Positions 31,229-41,240 of a stretch of DNA of 64,000 nucleotides are shown here, piece after piece. A program made the translations under genes and the position numbers. Each line of letters begins with the position of its first letter. The stretch's first letter is position 1. The stretch lies in the NCBI RefSeq assembly GCF_024139115.2, contig NW_026942747.1, positions 1 through 64,000 of the forward strand. The letters run 5' to 3'. This DNA comes from Armigeres subalbatus (Eukaryota > Arthropoda > Insecta > Diptera > Culicidae). The notes under the pieces were generated by a model that saw only the letters and a list, made by a program, of their open reading frames with translations, was not told the DNA's origin and made no database searches.

Positions 31229-32578
31229 TCAGTTATCGTCGTTTAATTCCTCTGTTTCCATGTCTGAGGAATCTGTTTTTCTTTGTTTGTTGTTGTTTTT
31301 GTTGTTTATTCGGTTGCTTTTCCTTCTTGGTGTGCCTTCTCTGGTTTCTCTGTCGGGAGATGATTCGATCGGTTTGTCACATTTAATTTTTTTTCCATGT
31401 TTGTCTTTAGTTGTGATCGTTTTCTGGGTCTGCGGCTCAATGTTTTTTGTTAATTTTTCTATTAATTCATCCTTTTTCTGCAGCTCGTTTGTTAGCTTGT
31501 CACAGTGCGTTTTCATTTCTTCGATATCTTTTTGCATTTTCTCTTCAGTGATCTTTAAATTCTTTTCTTTATCTTTGAGGTAGTTATACCAGTTTTTAAT
31601 ATTTGCTTCTTTTTCGTTGAGCGCTTCCATTCGTTCCGAAATAACTTTCATTTTTTCCGAGATAAAGCTCATTTTCTCCTCCAGCTCCTTTTCCCACTGT
31701 TTTCTTGCATTTTCGACGATGGTTTGGACATCGCCTGTAACTTTTGCGTAACTTGGTTTTTCGTTGTTGTTGATAAGTTGTTTCCGGGCTGCGGTGTATG
31801 AGATGTTTTTATCCGTTTTTATTTTGATTATTTGCTGCTCTTGCCTGAAAATTGGGCATGCCTTGCTGGTCGAGATATGATTATCGTCGCAGTTTATGCA
31901 CTTTATTTCTTTCGAGCATTCATCACTTTCCAGGTGTGCCTTTTCGCCGCAGGTTCGGCAGCGTTCTTCTTTTTTGCAAAATTTACTAATGTGCTGATAC
32001 TCGTAACACCGGTAGCATTGCGTTGGTCGGGGGTAGTACTTTTCGGTTCTGCAGACGCGGTATCCAATTTTCAGTTTTTCTGGCGGTGAAGGCTGGGAGA
32101 ACGTGAGAATCACGACTCCGGTGTTGAATTTCGTTTTTTTGTCGTCGCTCATTCTGCTGATATGTTTAACTTCAGTCACACCTTGTGTGCTTAGGTTTGT
32201 TCTTATATCGTCTTCAGTATCGATTGCGAGCTCCCGACGGACAACGGCAGCGCGGGACGTATTCCGTTTGGTATCCCAGCTGACGGTGATCGGTGTTCCA
32301 TCTGCCAATTCCTTCATGTTTTCAACTAATTTCCTTGCATTTTTCTCATTCAGAATTACGGTCAACGAACCGTCTTTTCTGTTTAGCCAAATATCTTCAT
32401 AACAGCAGTATGTCTCGATTGACTTTGTCACGAGAAATATGCTGTGCTCGGTTATTGATCCATTTGTTTTCTTCAATATCACATACCTATTTTGATTGGC
32501 ACGATCGGGGGGAAACAACCCCCCGCTGCGCGTCCCCATTGTCACACTTTTGTCAGCTATGCGATTTTCACTGTTCAC
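31229..32578 (-). CDS. I-clade ORF1, gag-like RNA-binding protein
   Basis: An intact 449-codon frame. The N-terminal ~180 residues form an RRM/gag-like region (RYVILKKTNGS, then GVVILTFSQPSPPEKL). Three zinc knuckles follow: CYRCYEYQHISKFC, CRTCGEKAHLESDEC and CINCDDNHISTSKAC (residues ~192-245). A long charged stretch with heptad-like spacing (EKELEEKMSFISEKMKVISE and onwards, ~285-370) is probably a coiled coil. The C terminus is basic and Asn/Lys-rich. It probably packages element RNA into particles. The start is chosen as the first Met after a ~150-bp leader. It is the only complete gag-type gene in the window and could still be expressed. Confidence 0.85.
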   Translation of the reverse strand: MNSENRIADKSVTMGTRSGGLFPPDRANQNRYVILKKTNGSITEHSIFLVTKSIETYCCYEDIWLNRKDGSLTVILNEKNARKLVENMKELADGTPITVSWDTKRNTSRAAVVRRELAIDTEDDIRTNLSTQGVTEVKHISRMSDDKKTKFNTGVVILTFSQPSPPEKLKIGYRVCRTEKYYPRPTQCYRCYEYQHISKFCKKEERCRTCGEKAHLESDECSKEIKCINCDDNHISTSKACPIFRQEQQIIKIKTDKNISYTAARKQLINNNEKPSYAKVTGDVQTIVENARKQWEKELEEKMSFISEKMKVISERMEALNEKEANIKNWYNYLKDKEKNLKITEEKMQKDIEEMKTHCDKLTNELQKKDELIEKLTKNIEPQTQKTITTKDKHGKKIKCDKPIESSPDRETREGTPRRKSNRINNKNNNKQRKTDSSDMETEELNDDN

Positions 32579-33110
32579 TCGTCACTCGCGGTGTATGGGC
32601 CGATACGTGGTTTGTAATTTGAGCGTTGGTTCAATTCGATTTATCGCTGCCTTCGCGGTGCACTACTTAGGTTGAGAAGCGGGTAATTAATTACGTCCGT
32701 TCTCAATGACGATCGCGGGAGTTATGACGGGTGTTTGGTGAAATGAAAAGAAGTTGAATTTATTTCCATAAAGTTGTTCGCATATATCAATAAATCGTTA
32801 TGCTACCTGAAAAGAAGAAATAAGAAAAGTAAATTATAATGATTTAAAATTAAATAAGGAATAATAATTATAAAAAAAATGAATTTAGTTCACACCGCCC
32901 AGGTTAGGTTAGGAATAGGACAAAGCAGGTGCGTCAATAGCAAAGGCCCACCGAATTGTGAGTATTTCATAAATACTAACCTGTAATACTTACCTGCAAT
33001 ACTTACCTGTAAACATTCCAAATTGTTAAATTTCAGTTGAAGCCCAAAATAAAATATATCTGCTATCGAAACGGTAGTCTTATTTGCGCCCTGCCAGCCT
33101 TGACAGATCG

Positions 33111-33720
33111 ATTTTGGCTTTCGTACCTTGGGGATTGGTACAACAACAACCTTGGAAGCGTATTGTTAGTGAAAACATTCACTAACAACTGATGTAGTCA
33201 TCTAACAGTTTGGTCATCGCAATACTTATAATATTCGGAATAGAGATTTTCCTCGTTCTTCATCTTAACGATTATGTCTTTCACTTCTTCAAGAGTAGGG
33301 GGCTCAACTATTATAGAACTCCGGGTGTCTTGGGAGACAGTCGGAATAAAAGACTCGCTACACTCCTCTTCCAACCAGTCGCTCAATCTTATTCGACAAT
33401 TGGTATGCATGTTCCTCTTCTTCTTAGAAAACCGCTTTAGGTATTTATAAGTTCGATTTGTTCAGCAGGTATATCATGGAGGTTTTCGAAAAACTCAATA
33501 ATCTGATTTTCTTCATCGCCTCTTATCTTCTTCTTCAAATTAGCCTTGGCTTCGGCAAGCTTGAACGCCCATTTCGGATTATAGGATCTTTGAGCCCGAA
33601 AGGAACATTTCTTGACTTCAGCTAAAGCCAATCGGCATTCACGAGAGGCGAGAATTTTTGAGCGGTTCAATACAGAAGTAGAAACATCGATAATTTTATC
33701 TTGCAAATTGTGCCAGTTCG
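33111..33720 (-). pseudogene. Non-LTR RT relic, 5' half (other side of the BEL insertion)
   Basis: The minus strand has two frames. One (33437-33706) is a basic linker upstream of RT (SRECRLALAEVKKCSFRAQR and following). The other (33198-33410) contains PPTLEEVKDIIVKMKN, the usual first block of non-LTR RTs; the expected GKAPG after it is altered. Near 33110-33170 the strand encodes VVVVPIPKVRKPKSI, which reads on into the segment at 18807. Stops separate the blocks. This relic is older than the BEL element. Confidence 0.7.
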
Positions 33721-35034
33721 TTTCAACATCGTCAGATTCAGAATAAGATTCATGAGTTTGTAGCTTCTCAATACATTTTTGCCAACAGATTGATTAAACT
33801 GGAGTCCTGAGAAACGGAGTACGTGCAACTGTCCTGTTTTCAACTATACGGAGTAGCAACCGTGGGCGGTCAATCATGCACATGCTCATGCTTTACCGAC
33901 GTTTTTTTGCCGAAATGTTGTCAACCAATAATTTTTTCATTGAAAAATGCATCAAGAACCGGTTACTTTTATTGGTCACCAATCGAAATATTCCATCTGC
34001 TTTTAAAAATCTTGATTTTGGTAAAATGAATACGTATTCAGCGATATAAAGAACTGTACGTATGCCATATGAGCTGCTATGTGTTACTATTGAAATGGCC
34101 AAAAGCTCGAAACAAATGTAAAATGTATTTCGCCATGTAAGATGCAAATAACTCATCATTGGCTTCTATCTACAATCCACCAAGAAATTATAAGAGCCTT
34201 GTGTCTGCACCACAACAATCAGGCCAAAGCCAGCCCCCCGTCTCAAGTAACGAGAGCGCATTAGCAATTCAAAGTTCAAACAAACCAATTATCAGATTAC
34301 ATTGCTCTCGAAGCTACACTGACTGGATGTAGAAAGGGCTGATGCTGCTGTTCAAAGCATTCCATCGCTCCACATAGAACAAAGTTTGCCCGGCAGATGG
34401 ACGACGAAATCTCTGTGCGGCAGCACGAGTAGTGGCAATAGTTGCCCTACTTTCGTGCAATCATCTTCCCCCGGAGCTCGGGTGGAGGGCTGATGATGGT
34501 GGAACGATGCCCTGTATCTGTAAACCCTCATCCGAAAAGCTCAAATGGAATCAAACCCCGGAGAGCGAGAGCAAACATAATTGCATTCTGGAACAAACAC
34601 CCACACAGCTGTATGGGGAAATCAGCGCCGTTTGCTATCTATAGTTCGGTGTCGTCGCCTCTCGTAACCGTTTCATCGTTATCATCGTCGAAAACACTAA
34701 CCGAACTTGGATGGTGGGGTGATCTAGATTCGGACTGATGTTAAAATCAATAGCAGCGCTGCTCCTTTCCGTCCATGGCTATCCGCAGCGAGTATTATTT
34801 GGTCACTAAGTTCGGTCGGTTGCTGCTGAACGCAATTGCACATGACACACTTATTGGATTTTCTGTGATGTTGTGGTGCTGCTGGAAATTGCTTTTCGGA
34901 AATTTCATTCGCCGGCTTTTGGGGAATCCTTGGGAAATATGCTCAATACTATTGGCATTACTTCTAATTAGTTATAGTTATACTTTTAACAGATAACGTT
35001 ACAGGATTTCGAAAGGAATAAATTCTCCTCACTA
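33721..35034. other. Unannotated; possibly the least TE-like stretch in the window
   Basis: I see no transposon protein motif. Short frames at 34432-34738 and 34775-34996 have no recognisable domain. The phrase ggagtagcaaccgtgggcggtcaatc at 33842 resembles the end of the 132-bp insert at 60043-60174, so a small repeat fragment is present. Base composition at 34430-34740 is more balanced than in the flanks. Exon, intron or old repeat cannot be told apart here. Confidence 0.35.
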
Positions 35035-35045
35035 GGTATATCTGA

Positions 35046-35071
35046 GGATGTAATGCCAATAAGAAGAAGAG
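35046..35071 (+). mobile_element. 26-bp Feilai-like SINE insertion (extreme 5' truncation)
   Basis: The 26 bases are exactly the SINE 3' terminus (gatgtaatgccaataag plus an aag run). They are flanked by the perfect 11-bp duplication GGTATATCTGA (35035-35045 and 35072-35082). Confidence 0.9.
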
Positions 35072-35209
35072 GGTATATCTGATTCCTGTGAAGCGAAGGC
35101 TGAAAAGACAGTTTTGATCTAAAATGGTACTAAGGTTCAGTTAATTTTTATTATTTGAACCATGTCATTTCATTTATTTAGTTTACATCTAAACAGATAA
35201 CACTGAATC

Positions 35210-35720
35210 AGCAATTTGACGCCCCTGTACCCTTCCGGCGTTAGCTATTTCCTAGATACTGGATTCGCCGTAGAGCTGGGCGAGCTCGTGGTTCATTCTT
35301 CGCCGCCACACACCGTCTTCTTGCACACCGCCAAAGATGGTTCTAAGCACCCTTCTCTCGAATACTCCGAGTGCTTGAAAAACCTCCTCGAGCATTGTCC
35401 ATGTTTCGTGTCCGTAGAGGACAACCGGTCTTATTAGCGTCTTGTACATGACACATTTGGTGCGGTGGCAAATTTTTTTGACCGCAGTTTCTTCTAGAGC
35501 CGCAGTAGGCCCGACTTCCACAGATGATGAGCCTTCGCATTTTATGACTAACATTGTTATCAGCCGTTAGCAAGGATCCAAGGTAGACGAATTACTCGAC
35601 CACCTCGAAGGTATCCCCGTCTATCGTAACACTGCTTCCCAGGCGGGCCCTGTCGCGCTCGGTTCCGCCCACAAGCATGTACTTTGTCTTTGACGCATTC
35701 ACCACCAGTCCAACTTTTGT
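35210..35720 (-). pseudogene. RTE-B RT C-terminal region
   Basis: The frame 35252-35554 reads CVMYKTLIRPVVLYGHETWT, ALGVFERRVLRTIFGGVQ and WRRRMNHELAQLYGESS. This is the same succession as in RTE-A (KTLIRPVVLYGHETWT, FERKVLRTIYGGVQ), so it is homologous with moderate divergence. Upstream, thumb sequence can be followed to about 35725 in other frames (including the antisense of accctgtcgcgctcgg). Frameshifts and a missing 3' coding end make it non-functional. Confidence 0.8.
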
Positions 35721-35728
35721 TGCTTCAC

Positions 35729-37053
35729 ATTTCCCGGCCATTTTCGTTGTCCCGGGATTCGAGATGAACTTGTTCGAATATCCCGGGAAATCCCGGGATC
35801 CCGGGATTTTTCGATGTTTCCTTAGAAAACTTATTTTTTGATTAAAAAACGATTTTATTCAAGTTCAGGGGTAAAGTTCATATTTTATAAAACTCTCAAA
35901 CAATATTTGATGCAGCGACCTGCATTACTGCATTCTAGCAGCGAGTAAAAATACTCTCAATGAATTGGTGAGCTAACCTCGTCTTCTATTCAGTATGATT
36001 CGGTTAGGCTGAGGAATTTTGTCCTCACTGTTAGTCATACAATAATCGTTTAACTGGGTGTTTTGCATCTTCAAAATAGAAGCTTTGTTAATAAAACCAA
36101 ACTAAACAGTTAAGACATTTAAAATATTCTCAGATTATTTACTATTGAAAACTAAGACTCTGGAAGAAATTTAATGATTGGTATATTCGGTGACCGTCTC
36201 GAATTCCAATTAAATCCAAGATTTAAACGCGATTCTGAATATTTGAAGGCGATGCAATGATTGGAATAGGGTTTTGTAAAAATAACTTGAGAATATTTGT
36301 TCTTTTAACTGTAGTATACGGACCACTTATATTTGCGCATGTGCTGGAAGGTTTGTTGTACGAACGTCGATTGGAAGGACATGAATTGGATCAAGAATTG
36401 TTTCGGAGGCATGAAGCTCAGGAAGACTGACTCAATGTTGGGCGGCGCAAGGAGATTAGCAAGGCGAATATCAGCTAGTATACACAACCTCGCTGTAGAC
36501 GGGAGATGGGTAGAAAGCAGGCGCCAAATAGATGTAGCTGATCTTGTACTGTAAATACTTGTCGTTTAATTAATAGAGAGCTGTATCTGCTGGAAAAAAG
36601 TATCAGTCAGTAGCCCTCCATTGAGTGGTATAGGGGAAACCAATATTTTTTGTGAAGGTGTTCAATTAACTATCTCCGATATTTTAATGACTGTTCCTCT
36701 CTTACTAATTTAATAATAAGATGATATCGGTTGTGCATCACAAAGAACCTTGGCTCCGTATACATGCCTGAGCCTACCAAATAAACGAACTTGAAAAAAA
36801 ATCTGAATGTCTGATGGGAGGTATAAAAATATGATATGAGTTTATTACCTAAGTTGGGTTTCGCTTTCAAAACGAATAACTTTTGTAAGAAGAAAAATTA
36901 CACTGTTTGCGAACCGGAAATGAAACAGTATTTTTTGTCCCGGGTATCCGGATATTCGGGATTTCAAAAATAATATCCCGGGAATCGGGAAATCCCGAAT
37001 TTTCCTAAATCCCGGGATTTTTTGTCCCGGGATGTCCCGGGATGGAAACTCTA
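35729..37053. mobile_element. hAT-like element with CCCGGGAT-rich ends, inserted in RTE-B
   Basis: The element is flanked by the exact 8-bp duplication TGCTTCAC (35721-35728 and 37054-37061). Both ends carry arrays of the palindromic hexamer CCCGGG within TCCCGGGAT units (35755-35810 and 36935-37045). The outermost inverted match (tttcc...cccggga) is imperfect. Interior frames such as 36333-36554 show no transposase motif. The 8-bp duplication points to hAT. Confidence 0.75.
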
Positions 37054-37098
37054 TGCTTCACGTTTCAGGTGGGTGTACAGTTCTGCCACCTTTGCAAA

Positions 37099-37308
37099 CA
37101 CACTTAAAATAAATCGCCGAATTCGGTAAAATTTTACCGAAATCTCAACAGCAGAACTGTTCGGTAAATAGTTTAACTGATTTTTGGTGATTTTGACAGT
37201 TGAGCAATGGAAAAAATCACAAAAAATCTGTAAAATAAATTACCGAACAGTTTATGCTGTTCAGATTTCGGTAAAATTTACCGAATACGGTGAAATGAAT
37301 CAAGTGTG
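37099..37308. mobile_element. Palindromic MITE in RTE-B
   Basis: The ends CACACTTAAAATAAATC and GAATCAAGTGTG are inverted, and the interior ATTCGGTAAAATTTTACCG and CTGTTCGGTAA pair with matching segments in the other arm. It interrupts RTE-B between gcaaa and aatgttcgg. No coding content. Confidence 0.8.
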
Positions 37309-37492
37309 AATGTTCGGCTGACAATGTCCATGTCATCCGCGAAACAAATAAATTGACTGGATCTGTTGAAAATCGTACTCCGGCTGTGTAACCGTTTCCT
37401 TTAGAGCTTGTAGCTCAACCACAAGAGTAAAACTTAAACAAAATCTCAAAAAAAAAAAAAACTAAAACACCCCTATTGCAAACTTAATAAAA

Positions 37493-37649
37493 TCTCGCTT
37501 AACTTTTCAAAAGGACCTAAGTAACATTTTTTTCATGAATTAATTTGAGTACTGCAATCAAAAGCTTTCATGTTTTTCTGTTCATTGCGCTATTCAAATT
37601 AATTCATGAAAAAAATGTTACTTAGGTCCTTTTGAAAAGTTAAGCGAGA
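37493..37649. mobile_element. Palindromic hairpin MITE
   Basis: The left arm tctcgcttaacttttc, aaaggacctaagtaac and catgaattaattt is mirrored by the right arm aaattaattcatg, gttacttaggtccttt and gaaaagttaagcgaga, with a loop of about 45 bases. Near-perfect arms suggest recent activity. Confidence 0.85.
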
Positions 37650-38126
37650 AATCACTGAGAAATATATTTCTCACATTCCTCACCAATTGAGTGCCGTAAT
37701 CTCGTATACTAAAATGTCACTGTCAGCGGTTGACGCATATGTGAACCAGTTTGAATGAAAGGGACAAATCTTTACTTGGCCCTTTCTCATCCACAAACAG
37801 ATGGAGCGCATGTGAGATGATGAAGAGGATGCATTAGCCGCGAATATTGTCCATACATAATGTTTTTTTTAATGCAATAGCATTTACCTATAAAAGAAGG
37901 GTTCTGATGTGGAAACGCTCTCTTTTCGCCTGTGATCCTGGACCGATTAGTAGTGCGCGCGTGTGTAGCAAACTCCAAGATTTTGAGGTTAGATTGTGAT
38001 GCCTCGTTTTTGTGGAAATGGTATAATTCAGTGTTATTTCCTTAAAATAGGTTCAGTACCCGTAAAGCTTGTTTGTTAAGTTACTAGTGTTAATCTGTAA
38101 AAACTGAAACGGTTTGTAGTGTTAGT

Positions 38127-38471
38127 CACGGTGTGTCTATGGGGAAACATTATTTTTCAAAAATCAGTATCTCTGAAACACCCACCACGTGAAAGTTGAT
38201 GCACTCCTTTTTCATATAGTGGGTAAACTAAAATGTTCTATCGGGGGATCTAGAGCAATTTTTATTTTTTTCATTGTTTTTGGTGCAAATTCCATAGAAA
38301 TCTCAAATGATAGCCGATTTAACCCCCCCAAAAATGTATGGAAAAATGACCCCCGATAGAACATTTTAAAAATGCACCTACGTTAAAGAGGAAAACCCAT
38401 ACTTTCGTGTAGTGAGTGTTTTAGAGATACTGATTTTTTGAAAATAAGCCTCTTCGGACAAACACACCGTG
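38127..38471. mobile_element. 345-bp TIR element with TAGT duplication
   Basis: The ends CACGGTGTGTC and GACAAACACACCGTG are inverted, and inner blocks (ttcaaaaatcagtatctct with agagatactgattttttga; gttctatcgggg with cccgatagaac) pair. TAGT flanks both ends (38123-38126 and 38472-38475). No coding content. Confidence 0.8.
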
Positions 38472-39434
38472 TAGTAATTATTAAAACCAATCCTAACGTT
38501 AATTATTTGTTAAAAGCTAGAGGTTCTTACTATACTCCATCTGGAAAGTGAAACTAAAACTAAACCGAGAAACTTGTAAGAACAAGGTAAATGCGCAATT
38601 ATTAAAGAAAAGTGTTAAAAAGTGTAAAGGCCATAACGACAGACACAAGGGTTTAATAGTGTACTTAGACCCAAGAAGTGGGCTTTTTTCTTCTACTCGG
38701 CAGTAAAGCTCGACAAGTGGCCAACCTACGGTGAAATCAAGACCTTGGAGTGAAGCGCGTCGTAACCGGGGAACAGCGGAATAAACAAGCAAGTGCGATA
38801 TCCTTGCAGCAGGTTCGGAATGCTTCCCGGCCAAAGCCTCGTCGACGCCATGTTTCCATCGTTTTCCAGCCCGATCCGGTGTCATGAACTGTTTCCGGAA
38901 CCATTGGGAGGTTCCAATCGTCCTTCGAGTCCCAAACGAATCCCAGTTCCTCGAAGGGTTCCTCGTCCAAAGCCAATGTACCGCTCCTCGGCCAAATTGT
39001 AAACCACACCGAACATCAGTAACGAAACAAATAACGCGCAAGTACCCTAACCAAAAATGTGGCGTCACACAAATAAATATTGTACATACTAATTAAGAAA
39101 AACCTCTGTGATCATTATAAAGGAATCAGCCCTGTACCTCATCGTTTCCACAATGTTGTCGTTTGTTTCTTGTGCTTGGAAGGAGCATTCAAGCCTAGTT
39201 GTTCCGGTGGTCCGTGGAATGGAAGGTTTCTCTAAGTCCCCCCCCCCCCTTTTAATATGCATGCTAATTCGCTGTGTTCCGCTTTATATGTTCCACGTCA
39301 GTTTTTCTGTGATTCTACCATCGGTCTCTGTTCACGTTTGTGACACCAGTTGACAGAAAGAGGGGCAGTAAGTTTGGTAATTACGATAACGACCCTGTAG
39401 ATCCTTAATCCAAGGTACCCGAGCTAGGAGGGTT

Positions 39435-40466
39435 TCAGATGTTACACCCGGCTCTCCGCATGATACCTTCTAGCGCAATGTTGAACAACAGGCACGAAAG
39501 TCCATCACCTTGTCTTAGTCCCCGGCGCGATTCGAACGAACTGGAGTGTTCGCCCGAAATCTTCACACAGTTTTGCACACCATCCACCGTTGCTTTGATC
39601 AGTCTGGTAAGCTTCCCAGGGAAGCTGCTCTCGTCCATAATTTTTTATAGCTCTACGCGGCCTATACTGTCGTATGCCGCCTTGAAATCAATGAACAGAT
39701 GGTGCGTTGGGACCTGATATCCACGGCATTTTTGAAGGATTTGCCGTAGAGTAAAGATCTGGTCCGTTGTTGAGCGACCGTCAACAAAGCCGGCTTGATA
39801 ACTTCCCACGAACTTATTCTAATGGTGACAGACGACGGAAGATGATCTGGGATATCACTTTGTAGGCGGCAATAAGGATGGTGATCGCTCGAAAGTTTTC
39901 ACAATCCATCTTGTCGCCTTTCTTGTAGATGGGACATATAACCCCTTCCTTCCACTTCTCCGGTAGCTGTTCAGTTTCCCAGATTTTGACGATCAGTTTG
40001 TGCAGGCAAGTGGCTAGCTTTCCGGGCCCATCTTGATGAGCTCAGCTCCGATATCATCCTTAACGTCTGCTTTATTGGTCTTAAGCTGTTGGATGGCATC
40101 CTTAACTTCCCACAAGGCTGGTTGGCTTCAATCGTCCGCTGAACTGACTTTCTCCGCTGCCTTGACTTCCACTGCCTGTACTCTCAGCGTCATTCAAATG
40201 TTCCTCAGAGTGCTGCTTCCACCATACGATCACCACAAGTTCCTCCGTCAAAATGCTCCCATCCTTATCCCTGCACATTTCGGCTAGCGGCACGAAGCCT
40301 TTGCAGGATGCGTTGAGCTTTTGAAAGAACTTGCGTGTTTCTTGAGAACGGTACAGCTGTTCCATCTCCTCGCACTCCGCTTCTTCCAGGCGGTGTTTTT
40401 TCTCCTGAAAAAGGCGGGTCGGCCTCATTTGCCCTCTCTTTAAGAAAGAGCACAGACTGGAGTGCG
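39435..40466 (-). pseudogene. RTE-B RT fingers, palm and linker
   Basis: The palm frame (39435-39638) holds motif B SRRGLRQGDGLSCLLFNIAL just after PGKLTRLIKATVDGV. Sequence at 39650-39960 encodes the motif A region and fingers in shifting frames. The frame 40102-40470 is the linker between endonuclease and RT (LEEAECEEMEQLYRSQETRK, then FVPLAEMCRDKDGSILTEE). Order and strand fit RTE-B. The endonuclease is absent; at 40467 the sequence switches to a plus-strand RT fragment of another element. Several frameshifts make it a relic. Confidence 0.8.
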
Positions 40467-40600
40467 CCAATTACCGAAGAATAACCCTCCTTAATTCTGC
40501 GTACAAAATTATGTCCCGTATTCTGCTCAACAGATTGAGACCGCTCGAAGTGTCCTTCGTCGGCGAATACCAAGCAGATTTTCGTGAGGGTCGATTAATG
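40467..40600 (+). pseudogene. Non-LTR RT fingers fragment (element C, upstream piece)
   Basis: The plus strand encodes NYRRITLLNSAYKIMSRILL followed by NRLRPLEVSFVGEYQADF, a conserved RT block just before motif A. It ends after GRLMT and the next ~2 kb is unrelated. The C-terminal piece at 42670-43215 has the same strand and a compatible clade, so they may be one copy with a deletion plus the foldback insert between them. Confidence 0.7.
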
Positions 40601-40606
40601 ACGTAT

Positions 40607-41235
40607 TGTAGCTGCAAATAGGGCTCCCAAGCAGCATGCGCAACATCTTTGAAATAGCTTTTTGTTCCTAATAAATTGCATTGAAGATATTGGCAATACA
40701 TCGAGTCACATTGAAGCCACTTTCCAGTTTCAGAAACATATAACAGAAACAGAAACAAATGCCACTCATCTGACTTCTTGGGTGATTTGGAATTCAATGT
40801 GTTTCATATCAGGAGCAAAACAGATAATTTCCAGAATTAATAACACTTCGGCTCATTTTTGTCACACCAATGTTCCTGATATGCTGCAATACACTTTGAG
40901 CTCAGCTAAGCAGTATTTTCTTTTTGACAGTCCTTTGCATGTTTCCTATAAGGTACATTGAAGTTACAAATGACTTTGTGGTTTGTATAGTGCACTTGTA
41001 GCAGAGTTTTCAAATATAATTGATGGTGTGATGATTATAGTAAAACGTAACAAATTTCAAGGTTCATGGTTCGATTCTCGGTTGGTTTTTGTGTTTTTAT
41101 TTTCATTGTAGCCGCAAGATGTTGCAAATAGGCTCCACCTCTTGCGCTTTTTGTGTCACAAAAGAGTTCCAAATACGACGCGTTGTACATAATTCAGATC
41201 TTTAGTAAGTCACACCACAGTAATTAGTAGTTACT
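40607..41235. other. Unannotated; tRNA-like box B
   Basis: No coding signal. At 41060-41085 the phrase ggttcatggttcgattctcgg resembles a tRNA T arm or box B, so a SINE fragment is possible. The phrase gcaaatagg...ctcc occurs near 40614 and again near 41125. Confidence 0.35.
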
Positions 41236-41240
41236 CACTG

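Larger units (their letters stand above)
27371..32729 (-). mobile_element. I-clade (MosquI-like) non-LTR retrotransposon, apparently full length
   Basis: A 5.36-kb minus-strand element with ~150-bp 5' UTR, ORF1 (31229-32578), ORF2 (27597-31199, frameshifted), a 3' UTR and a CAA-type simple tail (the ttgttgttgttg run at 27371). The GGTGTTTGG duplication frames it. The presence of RNase H after the RT and of a zinc-knuckle ORF1 places it in the I group; the MosquI name is from memory. Confidence 0.85.
18813..33105 (+). mobile_element. BEL/Pao LTR retrotransposon, internally deleted and multiply invaded
   Basis: The two LTRs begin TGTTAACGCAGAAGC and end CCAGCCTTGACA. The element is flanked by the perfect 5-bp duplication GATCG (18808-18812 and 33106-33110). 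With nested insertions removed, the LTRs are about 574 and 563 bp. The 11-bp difference is one extra unit of a taatacttacctg-type repeat in the 5' LTR. The internal region carries gag, protease, RNase H and integrase remnants in that order; the RT core is deleted. Insertions within it are 19346-20257, 23846-25450 (with 24215-24921 inside) and 27371-32729. Confidence 0.95.
27175..33105 (+). repeat. BEL 3' LTR, split by a full-length I-clade element
   Basis: LTR sequence is present at 27175-27370 and resumes at 32739-33105 after the insert; the 9-bp duplication GGTGTTTGG is at 27362-27370 and 32730-32738. Differences from the 5' LTR are few (a handful of substitutions plus the 11-bp unit difference), so the BEL insertion is not very old. 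Confidence 0.9.
37393..39438. mobile_element. About 2.05-kb insert in RTE-B, possibly LTR-derived
   Basis: RTE-B codons read continuously from both sides (the RRAG...FADD stretch) if this segment is removed. The edges are gtgtaac and gttacac, giving a probable GTTAC/GTAAC duplication. Inside are a palindromic MITE (37493-37649), a TATAAAAG box at 37891 and a TIR element (38127-38471). From 38520 to 39080 comes a region resembling the 5' leader of an LTR element, with no proper coding frame (the 183-codon minus frame at 38517 has no motif). A run of 12 C lies at 39240. The origin is uncertain. Confidence 0.5.
35165..40466 (-). mobile_element. RTE-B non-LTR retrotransposon, copy 1, with nested insertions
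   Basis: A second RTE family, related to RTE-A at the protein level but clearly distinct. Recognisable RTE-B sequence lies at 35165-35728, 37062-37098, 37309-37392 and 39439-40466, all minus strand and collinear. The gaps are a hAT-like element, a MITE and a ~2-kb insert. The 3' end reads, on the minus strand, into a tail ending aaataaatgaaatgac. Copy 2 lies at 51246-56040. Confidence 0.8.

Noticed and set aside
31156..32622. Plus-strand hydrophobic frames rich in Phe, Leu and Cys
   Set aside because: Antisense of the Lys/Glu/Asn-rich I-clade ORF1; hydrophobicity is a base-composition effect.
34432..34996. Possible host exon
   Set aside because: Balanced composition but no splice pattern or domain that I can support.
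38517..39068. 183-codon minus-strand frame
   Set aside because: No recognisable domain, two competing frames on both strands, and it lies within an insert that looks like LTR/leader sequence.
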